A program made the position numbers and the translations under genes. Positions 1-5,690 of a stretch of DNA of 5,690 nt are shown in pieces. Numbering within the stretch: the first letter of the stretch is position 1; each line of letters opens with the position of its first letter. Source of the DNA: Bacteroidales bacterium (GTDB lineage Bacteria; Bacteroidota; Bacteroidia; Bacteroidales; UBA7960); contig PWNY01000390.1 in the NCBI GenBank assembly GCA_003557805.1, positions 1 to 5,690 of the forward strand, written 5' to 3'. The notes beneath the pieces are model-generated. The model was not told the DNA's origin. It worked only from the letters and a program-made list of their open reading frames with translations, and ran no database searches.

Positions 1-269
1 CCCGGCTTCATGAAAACAGAAGCAGCTGGAGAGATAAGCTGGATCTGCTAAGTGAGGCAAGGCTTAACATATCCTATAAGGCAACGTACAGGTTAAGTTT
101 GTTTGGAGGCCCTGTACTTTACAACCAGTACTACAGGGAAAACCCTGATACAGGTGTAAGCGGCCGTGACATTGCACCCTCATGGGTGTTTGGCGAAAGG
201 GAAAAAAATGGTTATGCCTCCAGGTGGTGGCCGGGTGCCAGGGCCGGGGTAAGGATCACTCTTTTCTGA
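1..269 (+). CDS. C-terminal fragment of a probable outer-membrane beta-barrel protein
   Basis: The frame beginning at base 3 is open from the left edge to a TGA at 267-269, giving 88 residues; the start lies outside the window. The fragment alternates polar and hydrophobic residues in beta-strand fashion (for example RLNISYKATYRLSLFGGPVL). It ends in AGVRITLF, with a terminal Phe and hydrophobics at every second position, which is the usual C-terminal strand signature of Gram-negative outer-membrane barrels. A Trp/Gly/Arg-rich stretch precedes the last strand. Codon use resembles the neighbours and there is no internal stop, so it reads as a real gene end rather than a shadow. The family cannot be named from this tail. 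Its stop overlaps the 3' end of the convergent minus-strand gene by 14 bp. Confidence 0.72.
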   Translation, partial: RLHENRSSWRDKLDLLSEARLNISYKATYRLSLFGGPVLYNQYYRENPDTGVSGRDIAPSWVFGEREKNGYASRWWPGARAGVRITLF

Positions 270-1503
270 CATAAGCTGTAAGCCGCAACAGTTTGCCTGC
301 AAATACCGGAACATCCGGCATACTGAACACCAGTGGGTTTTTCCTGCCGTCAATAACCAGCTGGACTGTATTGTCCTCAATGGAGATTGTTATATCCATA
401 ATACGGTCCAGGGAGTATGAACGGCTCCCCCTTCCGGCAATCAGTATCCTGTCATCGCTTAGGTATATATCTCCCTCCATGTCAATATCGTACCCGATCT
501 CTTTATACCTTACAAGCTGCCTCTGGTACTGCCTAATGATCTTCTCCCTTAAAAGCCTGCCGTAACCTGCATAATAACACTTCTCTCCGCCTTTAGGCAG
601 GGCGGGGATCTTAAGCTCTTCAAGAGGGCCTTCAGAAGAGTCCCTTAAGAGGCTGAGCTGTTCTATCTGGTACCTTTCCCTTTCTATATCATCATCATCT
701 ATGCCCAGTGCCAACTGCAGCTGCTCCAGGTTCTCCTCCTCCTGCTTCGTCAACATATGATCCTCAATTAACTCATCCAGGAACTCGGAATAGACATCAG
801 CCTTTAAGAGCCTTATAAGCTCCCGTGACACCGAAAGCTGTGATTCAAGCTCGCCTAGCTCAAAGGGAAGAATATAATCGGGATCTTCATAAAAGGCATC
901 CAGGAACATGGCAAATATGTGATAATCAGCCCATGGCCTGTATGCCTTCCGGATATCACCCGTCCCTTGCAATTGTATAAGAGCTTTCACATTTTCCCTT
1001 TTCTCCAGCCCCTCCTCTATACGCTCTACCAGCTTCCTTGCCTTTTCCCTGTGCTTGTGGTGATTCGTATTGAGCGCGACTCCCCCGCCCAGAAGAACAA
1101 AACCCGCTGTAAGGAAGACATAATCCTGCATGCCGAACCATAAAAGGGCCATTAAAAAGCCCCCTACAAGCATTGCATTTGCAAGCCTTGAATGTCCGGG
1201 TAACAGGGGTGACTCCGGAAATTTTCTTGCACCTCCCAACTTACGGACATTATAGGTAAGGCCGGTGTCAATAAAAAAGGAGGCTTCCTCCACCCCTCTT
1301 CCCGGGAGTCTGCCGGCATCTCCTACCTTACCTTTTGCGTATTTACGGTAATATAGGCCATGCCTGCCGCCATGAACATATGCACCCTTTGGCCCGACAC
1401 CTACACGGGCACCTTTGACCCCCCCTGAGACCCCCAGGCCTCCCTTTGAGATATTCAGTCTTAATGGCCCTGCTCCAAAGTATTTTCTTAAATAGAATGC
1501 CAT
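256..1503 (-). CDS. DUF4236-domain membrane protein with PH-like C-terminus, function unknown
   Basis: This is a 415-residue protein of unknown function. Residues 1-56 match the DUF4236 pattern: an aromatic/basic start (MAFYLRKYF), then LRLNISKGGLGVS, GARVGVGPKGAYV and GLYYRK, a Gly-rich beta-type segment often found at the N-terminus of bacterial proteins. Residues 107-124 and 127-145 are two hydrophobic stretches separated by a very short turn, so both ends should lie on the same side, probably cytoplasmic. Residues 150-300 are charged and helical; LIEDHMLTKQEEENLEQL (about 245-262) resembles the 'DG-x-LT-x-E-E' helix pair of TerB/EF-hand-like segments. From residue 306 (GEKCYYAG, then GDIYLSDDRILIAG at 344-357 and YSLDRIMDITI at 363-373) the pattern resembles bacterial PH-like domains seen in other membrane-linked proteins of unknown function. 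The start is the first ATG in frame, 11 bp after the stop of the upstream gene, with only a weak ACAGG ahead of it, which suggests co-translation. Domain names come from pattern memory, not a search. Confidence 0.85.
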   Translation of the reverse strand: MAFYLRKYFGAGPLRLNISKGGLGVSGGVKGARVGVGPKGAYVHGGRHGLYYRKYAKGKVGDAGRLPGRGVEEASFFIDTGLTYNVRKLGGARKFPESPLLPGHSRLANAMLVGGFLMALLWFGMQDYVFLTAGFVLLGGGVALNTNHHKHREKARKLVERIEEGLEKRENVKALIQLQGTGDIRKAYRPWADYHIFAMFLDAFYEDPDYILPFELGELESQLSVSRELIRLLKADVYSEFLDELIEDHMLTKQEEENLEQLQLALGIDDDDIERERYQIEQLSLLRDSSEGPLEELKIPALPKGGEKCYYAGYGRLLREKIIRQYQRQLVRYKEIGYDIDMEGDIYLSDDRILIAGRGSRSYSLDRIMDITISIEDNTVQLVIDGRKNPLVFSMPDVPVFAGKLLRLTAYVRKE

Positions 1504-1514
1504 AGCCTGTGTTA

Positions 1515-2141
1515 TTAATTGCGGTTTTTTCCGCTGACGTCATCTTCTATCAGGTTGTATTTTTTCATAAAAAGGTTCAGCAGCCACAAAAACAAAGAGA
1601 GGGAGAAAAAGAAAAACAGCTCGAACACACCTGTGTTGCCAAACACAAAAAACAGCAGCAGGGATCCGCCCGCAACAATGTAGAGCATCCACATTGACCG
1701 CACGGATACCTTCCTGTTCTCCTCTTCCAGATGGCGAATAAACAGGTATAGCGAGGCCATAAGAGAAAGGGCAAAAGCAACTGCGGACAAAGCGTGCAGC
1801 CTTTTCAGAATGGGAAGATGTTCCATGGCAGGGATAGCAACTGTAAGAACCAGGAATAAAAGTGACCACACAAGCAGTCTCCTTGCCCTCCTGTGATAGA
1901 AAGACTTAAGTATGTATAACCGGATAATATAAAATGTTATTAAAAGACCTGTAACAACACCCCAGATTATGAAATTGAGCCTGTATCCAAGCTTGTTGCC
2001 TATCATGCTCATGGTATACTCAAGGGGAGATTCCCTTGTTGCGAACAGATAGGTGTAAAGAGGTATAAAAATAATCGCAAAAATGGCAAAATAGGTCGCG
2101 CGGTCCCGCATCAACCTTTTTCTGTTAAGTACTCTTCTCAT
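1515..2141 (-). CDS. Six-helix integral membrane protein, possibly DUF998 family
   Basis: This 208-residue protein is mostly hydrophobic. Six membrane segments can be read at about residues 17-33, 56-78, 89-104, 117-134, 151-168 and 172-192, joined by short basic loops (KSFYHRRARR at 79-88, RHLEEENRK at 136-144). The first external loop carries SPLEYTMSMIGNKLGYR (38-54) followed by FIIWG. That pattern resembles DUF998-type membrane proteins, which have a conserved S-x-IG motif after helix 1. No catalytic residue set or transport motif is recognisable and no function is assigned. The chosen ATG gives a very basic N-terminus (MRRVLNRKRLMRDR) that would stay inside the cell. Met11 is an alternative start, and neither has a clear Shine-Dalgarno sequence. 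The gene lies 49 bp after the porin stop and 11 bp before the DUF4236 gene, so it is probably co-transcribed with both. Confidence 0.82.
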   Translation of the reverse strand: MRRVLNRKRLMRDRATYFAIFAIIFIPLYTYLFATRESPLEYTMSMIGNKLGYRLNFIIWGVVTGLLITFYIIRLYILKSFYHRRARRLLVWSLLFLVLTVAIPAMEHLPILKRLHALSAVAFALSLMASLYLFIRHLEEENRKVSVRSMWMLYIVAGGSLLLFFVFGNTGVFELFFFFSLSLFLWLLNLFMKKYNLIEDDVSGKNRN

Positions 2142-2190
2142 TATCCAAAGTTGGGTTCACACGGGAATTTTTCAACAATATATAAAGAAT

Positions 2191-3216
2191 TTAAAACTCC
2201 ACCTGCAGTATCACAGAGAGTCCATAACGGGTATTTTCGTCAGCAGGTTCATAGGTGTCAAAATTTAGCTGAAAACTCACAATCTCCGTAATATCATGGT
2301 TAAGACCCAATGTTAGCTGATCCGAGGAAAATCCAGCCTCATGCCTCTCCCACGACTGGTACCTTCCAAGAATCATAGAACTTTTCAGCAATTTGTATCC
2401 AGCCGTAAAATAGTAGCCGCTTATTCTCTCCCCTGCATCAGGAAAATCTTCAGTTTTAAGCTTACCTGACATATACTCACCTGCCAACAGGATATCCCCT
2501 CCCTCTATCCGGAAATCGGCACCATAAACGCTCCTGCGGCCATTCAAAAACGGACCTTCACTGCCGCTCCTTATACCGTCAGAGTTTCCATGTGACCCAT
2601 GAATACCAAGCCTGAGCTCTCCCCGCAAAATTCCGGGAAAGCAATATTGCAACCTCCCTATATAATAGAATTTATTATTGTTGCTAAATGAAGGGCCACT
2701 GCCGTTAAAAACACCTCCGAAATAAAAGACCCTGCCAATATCCCCTTCTGCAGCTACCCCCATTTCATAGGATTGTACAAGCAATGCACCCACACCTGAC
2801 CTGCTTATAAAATCGGTTGATCCCGTGCTTATGAAAAAATCTGGCGACTGGACGGGTTTCATAAGGCCTGCCTGAAACCTAAGGGCATCACTGTGGCGGT
2901 ATCCTGCATAGGCATCCAGCAGGTCAAACTCTCCGGCCATGCCAAAATAAACTTTATAAAAATACCCCTTTTCAGTCGTTCCACTGAATTTTATGCGTGC
3001 ATTCGGGATTTCAAACCTGCGTCCTCCCTGGAAGTCATCATCATAAAGTGAGTATCTGAAGCCGGCCTGTAAAAGCATGTTCACCGTAAAATGATCCTGC
3101 TTCAGGATCCCGGCTCTATTCTGAATCCAGGTATTATCAGCTGCACTAGCAACAGCTGTTTCAAGGAATAAAAATGCAAAAAAAGATAAAACCGCTACCG
3201 GATAAAACCTAAACAT
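2191..3216 (-). CDS. Outer-membrane porin, OprO/OprP (phosphate-selective porin) family
   Basis: This is a 341-residue precursor. Residues 1-25 form a signal peptide: a short basic start, a hydrophobic core (VAVLSFFAFLFL) and an AVASA|AD cleavage site. The mature part is beta-rich throughout, with aromatic-girdle strands such as GYFYKVYFGMAGEFDLLDAYAGYR (83-106, abbreviated here by its ends GYFYKV and YAGYR), LRFQAGLMKPVQSPDF (112-127) and VFYFGGVFNGSG (163-174). It ends in LSVILQVEF with the terminal Phe of barrel proteins. The order 'ARIKFSGT..Y.YKVYFG...LDAYAGY......F.AGLMK.P' is characteristic of the OprO/OprP family, which forms trimeric 16-stranded anion channels. In Bacteroidota many family members are annotated as phosphate-selective without evidence. 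The start lies 5 bp after the amylase stop, which implies co-translation and suggests a role in supplying that enzyme's substrate; this is inference. The length is somewhat below the roughly 400 residues usual for the family. Confidence 0.87.
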   Translation of the reverse strand: MFRFYPVAVLSFFAFLFLETAVASAADNTWIQNRAGILKQDHFTVNMLLQAGFRYSLYDDDFQGGRRFEIPNARIKFSGTTEKGYFYKVYFGMAGEFDLLDAYAGYRHSDALRFQAGLMKPVQSPDFFISTGSTDFISRSGVGALLVQSYEMGVAAEGDIGRVFYFGGVFNGSGPSFSNNNKFYYIGRLQYCFPGILRGELRLGIHGSHGNSDGIRSGSEGPFLNGRRSVYGADFRIEGGDILLAGEYMSGKLKTEDFPDAGERISGYYFTAGYKLLKSSMILGRYQSWERHEAGFSSDQLTLGLNHDITEIVSFQLNFDTYEPADENTRYGLSVILQVEF

Positions 3217-3221
3217 TTCAA

Positions 3222-4706
3222 CTAAAAACCCTGTTTTGGGACCCAGACCGAAACCGAACCACCCGGGCAGCTGAATTCGGCCCGGCCATCACTGTTGGTC
3301 TTGATCTCTTTATCAATATGCTCTGTAATATCAATATATGTTGTGCCCGGCGAACCGGTTTCCATATTCAAGGAAGAAGCTTCATTATTGCTTATTACCA
3401 CCGCCATTCCGCCGGGATGGCCGGTGTTTCCCTTGCGGGTCCAGCCTATGCAGCCTGCATCCTCAAAACAGTCAATCTGTTCCCCGTATGCATACCTGCT
3501 CCTTACCTCAAGGAACTTGTCAATCAAGAACCTGTGACTAGCCATTTCAATATCATATTCTCCTCCGTCTTTTCCCCTGTCGGTATAGCTTGCACCGTAA
3601 TAGTCAGCGGCAAACACACAGGGGTAACCATCCTTCCTCAACAGTATCAGGGCATATGCAATCGGTTTGAACCATGGCTGCACCACGGATTCAAGTGCCT
3701 GAAGGGGCTGCGTGTCGTGGTTGCTAACAATGGTTACCGCCAGGTCTGGCCTTTTACTGACAAGTGTATTGTCAAAGATGGCCCTCAGATCATACTCCCT
3801 GCCACTGTTCCCGGCAGCTGCAAAGTTATGTTGTAAAACCACATCAAACAACATAATATTGCTGCCGGTTTTTTCGATGAACTCCATCAGTGAATCCATA
3901 TTACCCGACCAGTATTCGCCAACGGCAAACAGGTCGCGGCCACTGAACCCACGCATATGGTTCAGCCACTCAAGGAAAAAGCCGGAGTTAACATGCTTAA
4001 CTGCATCAAACCTGAAACCATCCACACCTGTGGTCTTTAAAAACCATTCACCCCAGTAAAACAGCTCCTTTCTGACATCCTCACTGGCAATATCCAGGTT
4101 ACAACCCATAAGGTAATCAAAATTGCCCTTCTCCTGGTCAACGCTTTCATTAAACTCCTTCCCCTCAAACAGATATACAGCATCGGTATCCTGATCCAGA
4201 ACATTGTGATCAGCCGCATTAAAATGCCACCAGTGCCACTGCAGCTCCGAGTATTTTCCACCGCGGCCCGGAAAGGTAAAATGGGTCCAGGCCCTTATAG
4301 TTTGTTGTTCACCGGCGGCCTCCTTCCTGTTATCAGGTTTATAGGGTGTGGCCATGAACTCTTCCTGGTGGTCAGCACCAAGTTTATGATTGAAGACCAC
4401 ATCGGCATATACCTGTATCCCGGCCTCTTTTGCTGCATTTATGGCCTTCAGGTACTGATCCCGGGTGCCGTACCTGGTTGCAACAGACCCTTTCTGGTCA
4501 AACTCCCCCAGGTCAAAAAGATCATATACACCGTAGCCAACATCCATACCACCGGCAACACCCTTGAAAGCGGGAGGAAGCCACAGGGCGGTAAATCCCG
4601 CTTTTGCAAGTTGGGGGGCCTCTTCTGTTATCTGCTGCCACAGTTTACCGCCCCCGGGGCTGTACCAGTGAAAACATTGCAGCATTGCACCGTTAAACTC
4701 TGTCAT
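3222..4706 (-). CDS. amyA: Cytoplasmic alpha-amylase, GH13 subfamily 5 (AmyA type)
   Basis: This enzyme hydrolyses internal alpha-1,4 bonds of starch, glycogen or maltodextrin. Its 494 residues match the 495 of E. coli AmyA, and the sequence follows that protein end to end: LQCFHWY near the start, YDLFDLGEFDQKGS (61-74), GNFDYLMG (194-201), HDTQPLQALE (330-339), PWFKPIAYALILLR (344-357) and GGSVSVWV near the end. The four GH13 regions are present: DVVFNHK (102-108), FRFDAVKH (231-238, nucleophile Asp234), VGEYW (262-266, acid/base Glu264) and VSNHDT (327-332, Asp331). The catalytic triad is intact. Region II has Phe where E. coli has Leu, and region IV has Ser where E. coli has Ala. There is no signal peptide, so it should be cytoplasmic like AmyA. 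The (beta/alpha)8 barrel with inserted B domain covers about residues 1-395, followed by the all-beta C domain. The start is the ATG at 4704-4706; the upstream ATG at 4709-4711 is out of frame and stops after two codons. It appears to be first in a four-gene minus-strand run. Confidence 0.96.
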   Translation of the reverse strand: MTEFNGAMLQCFHWYSPGGGKLWQQITEEAPQLAKAGFTALWLPPAFKGVAGGMDVGYGVYDLFDLGEFDQKGSVATRYGTRDQYLKAINAAKEAGIQVYADVVFNHKLGADHQEEFMATPYKPDNRKEAAGEQQTIRAWTHFTFPGRGGKYSELQWHWWHFNAADHNVLDQDTDAVYLFEGKEFNESVDQEKGNFDYLMGCNLDIASEDVRKELFYWGEWFLKTTGVDGFRFDAVKHVNSGFFLEWLNHMRGFSGRDLFAVGEYWSGNMDSLMEFIEKTGSNIMLFDVVLQHNFAAAGNSGREYDLRAIFDNTLVSKRPDLAVTIVSNHDTQPLQALESVVQPWFKPIAYALILLRKDGYPCVFAADYYGASYTDRGKDGGEYDIEMASHRFLIDKFLEVRSRYAYGEQIDCFEDAGCIGWTRKGNTGHPGGMAVVISNNEASSLNMETGSPGTTYIDITEHIDKEIKTNSDGRAEFSCPGGSVSVWVPKQGF

Positions 4707-4730
4707 ATCATTTTTTTAAATTAATTAGCC
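4707..4730 (-). promoter_or_regulatory. A/T-rich translation leader of the amylase gene
   Basis: Directly before the amylase ATG the minus strand reads TTAATTTAAAAAAATGAT. There is no GGAGG-like Shine-Dalgarno sequence, but a run of seven A residues lies 5-11 bases ahead of the start. Weak dependence on Shine-Dalgarno pairing and a preference for A-rich leaders are known in Bacteroidota, and this leader fits that pattern. Confidence 0.4.
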
Positions 4731-4736
4731 AATTTG

Positions 4737-4757
4737 CCTGATCCAAACCTGATCAAA
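4737..4757. repeat. Tandem direct repeat of CCTGATC(C)AAA
   Basis: Two adjacent near-identical copies occur: CCTGATCCAAA at 4737-4747 and CCTGATCAAA at 4748-4757, differing by one inserted C. On the minus strand they read TTTGATCAGG then TTTGGATCAGG, 31-51 bases upstream of the amylase start. They overlap the candidate -7 element at 4754-4761. Spacing of about one helical turn would suit a protein binding two half-sites on one face of the DNA, but two short copies can also arise by chance. Confidence 0.5.
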
Positions 4758-4787
4758 TATCTTCACAGCCCTGAATATCAACCCAAA
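4754..4787 (-). promoter_or_regulatory. Candidate Bacteroidota-type promoter for the amylase operon
   Basis: On the minus strand TTTG (4787-4784) is followed after 22 bp by GATATTTG (4761-4754). The Bacteroidota primary sigma consensus is TTTG at -33 and TAnnTTTG at -7 with about 19-21 bp between. The -7 match has one mismatch (G for T) and the spacing is slightly long. Transcription would begin roughly 40 bases before the amylase ATG. No better match was seen in the 193-bp gap, but such short motifs are common in AT-rich DNA. Confidence 0.28.
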
Positions 4788-4850
4788 GAATACCGATAAA
4801 TTGCAAACAGGTTATAAGGTAGTTCAGGATTATAAAAACTTAAAGCCTGA

Positions 4851-4872
4851 GAGCTATCATTCAATACAGCTC
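4851..4872 (-). terminator. Small hairpin after the beta-propeller gene, possible weak terminator
   Basis: On the minus strand GAGCTGT and ATAGCTC can pair (seven pairs, one of them G-T) around an eight-base loop, starting 27 bases after the propeller stop codon. A short T-run (GTTTTTAT) follows only about 16 bases beyond the stem, not directly, so this is a poor intrinsic terminator. An outer pairing of GGAACTTA with TAAGTTTT would bring the T-run next to a longer, imperfect stem. Confidence 0.25.
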
Positions 4873-4899
4873 GTTTGTCAAATAAGTTCCTGGCAATAG

Positions 4900-5690
4900 T
4901 TAATACTCCTCTTCCAGGTAAGGGCTGAGCCTGCTGTAGTTTATACCGTCAGGCTCCCGACCGGCACCGTAATGCCCTGTAATCTCCATATTCTCCAGGT
5001 CAATAATGCTTACAGCATCCGAACGGGTGTTTGCAACATATGCTCGCTTGTTATCAGGAACTACCAGCCCAATGGGAATTGAGCTTCCTTCAAATTCTGC
5101 AAAATACCTGGTTTCATCCTCTCCTTCAGGCACCGGGGGTGTCAGTTCAATGGAAGCAAGCTGTTCCCTTGTTTCATAGCAAAAAACAGCAATATCCCCT
5201 GACCGGGCATTACTGACAAGGAACATGCTGCCGTCAGGACTGAACTTGCCCCTTATTGGGAAATCCTCACAGGTTAAGGATGCTTTAACCTCCAAAGACC
5301 ATGCATCAATTATGCTTATAGTGTTCTCTCCCCTGTTGGTTACCCATACCTCATTACCCGAGGGATGCACGTCAATCCCTTCGGCTCCCTGGCCGCTATA
5401 GACCTGTGACAGCAGCTCACCGCTTTCCAGGTCGAACACGCTGACATTACCGGTAAGGATACTTGGAACGAAAGCCCTGGTAAAGCATGGTGTGGCAGCC
5501 ACCATATGTGATACGTCCTGGTCGGTATACATTGCATCAACCACTTCACCTGCCTCAACATCCACAATCAGAAGGTGACGGCTCCCCTCGGCAGTGACCA
5601 AAATATCATTTGTACCATCAATCCATTGCATGCCATGAGGCCGTGTGTGTTCACCAAGGTCAATTGTCCTTACCAGCCTCCCCTGCAAAA
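4900..5690 (-). CDS. C-terminal part of a YncE-type (YVTN) beta-propeller protein
   Basis: The frame runs from the right window edge to a TAA at 4900-4902, giving 262 full codons. The first complete codon is TTG (5686-5688) and the frame stays open past it to the edge, so the true start lies outside. At least five blades are visible, each of the form P-x-G...P-D-G...(Y/V)V-x-N...(V/I)S-(I/V)-(I/F)-D. Counted from the TTG, they include PHGMQWIDGTNDILVTAEG (17-35), VSVFDLESGELL (82-93), DVHPSGNEVWVTNRGENTIS (106-125), KFSPDGSMFLVSNARSGDIA (148-167) and VPDNKRAYVANTRSDAVSII (210-229). GREPDGINYS near the end probably starts a closing strand. An acidic, Pro-rich insert (about 182-203) separates the last two full blades. 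Such repeats build a seven-bladed propeller, often a periplasmic binding or scaffold module. The ligand cannot be told, and any signal peptide would lie in the missing part. Confidence 0.9.
   Translation of the reverse strand, partial: LQGRLVRTIDLGEHTRPHGMQWIDGTNDILVTAEGSRHLLIVDVEAGEVVDAMYTDQDVSHMVAATPCFTRAFVPSILTGNVSVFDLESGELLSQVYSGQGAEGIDVHPSGNEVWVTNRGENTISIIDAWSLEVKASLTCEDFPIRGKFSPDGSMFLVSNARSGDIAVFCYETREQLASIELTPPVPEGEDETRYFAEFEGSSIPIGLVVPDNKRAYVANTRSDAVSIIDLENMEITGHYGAGREPDGINYSRLSPYLEEEY

Noticed and set aside
1343..1543. Minus-strand open frame overlapping the junction of the DUF4236 gene and the membrane protein gene
   Set aside because: It is an out-of-frame reading of the DUF4236 start region; the in-frame protein has the family pattern, so there is no sign of a frameshift.
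1540..1869. 109-codon minus-strand frame inside the six-helix protein gene
   Set aside because: The overlapping frame encodes a regular set of membrane helices; the alternative is a Cys/Phe-rich shadow.
2142..2190. Possible separate promoter before the six-helix protein gene (CAACTTTG near the start)
   Set aside because: The -7-like element has a mismatch, the upstream partner is GTTG rather than TTTG, and transcription would begin at or inside the start codon.
3318..3836. 172-codon open frame on the plus strand
   Set aside because: It lies wholly antisense to the amylase, whose conserved GH13 motifs cover the same bases; its translation is Cys- and Pro-rich with no domain pattern.
4206..4724. 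172-codon open frame on the plus strand
   Set aside because: It is antisense to the amylase N-terminal half and its leader, with no recognisable motif and no start signal; a chance shadow.
4876..4881. TTGACA on the minus strand as a sigma-70 -35 box
   Set aside because: No good -10 or TAnnTTTG element follows at the right distance; GATAGC lies there instead, inside the small hairpin.
5686..5688. TTG as a start codon for the beta-propeller gene
   Set aside because: The frame remains open to the window edge and the protein begins mid-repeat, so this TTG is most likely an internal Leu codon.

Overview
The window looks like a piece of a Bacteroidota chromosome, probably class Bacteroidia. This is inferred from the gene families, the moderate GC content, the A-rich rather than Shine-Dalgarno-rich region before the amylase start, and outer-membrane proteins ending in Phe. 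No marker gene fixes the taxon more closely.

Layout, left to right. Positions 1-269 hold the last 88 codons of a plus-strand gene that looks like an outer-membrane beta-barrel protein. It converges on, and overlaps by 14 bp, a minus-strand block of four tightly spaced genes. In transcription order these are a GH13 subfamily 5 cytoplasmic-type alpha-amylase (4706-3222), an OprO/OprP-family porin (3216-2191), a six-helix membrane protein, possibly DUF998 (2141-1515), and a protein with an N-terminal DUF4236 domain, a membrane hairpin and a PH-like C-terminus (1503-256). The gaps are 5, 49 and 11 bp with no visible terminator, so the four may form one transcript. Upstream, across a 193-bp AT-rich gap, lies the 3' part of a YncE-type beta-propeller gene (5690-4900, minus strand), cut by the window edge.

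Working together (inference): the amylase has no signal peptide and should act in the cytoplasm on alpha-glucans or imported maltodextrins. The porin directly behind it could supply an outer-membrane route for its substrate, although its family is usually annotated as phosphate-selective. The last two genes have no known function. Their only visible link to the sugar genes is position, and a separate membrane or envelope role is equally possible.

The 193-bp gap carries a weak match to the Bacteroidota -33/-7 promoter, an adjacent tandem CCTGATC repeat and a small hairpin. I see no RNA genes, CRISPR array, insertion sequence or phage genes. Most of the window is ordinary metabolic and envelope genes, and I do not see a clearly new system. 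The least explained part is the pair at 256-2141.
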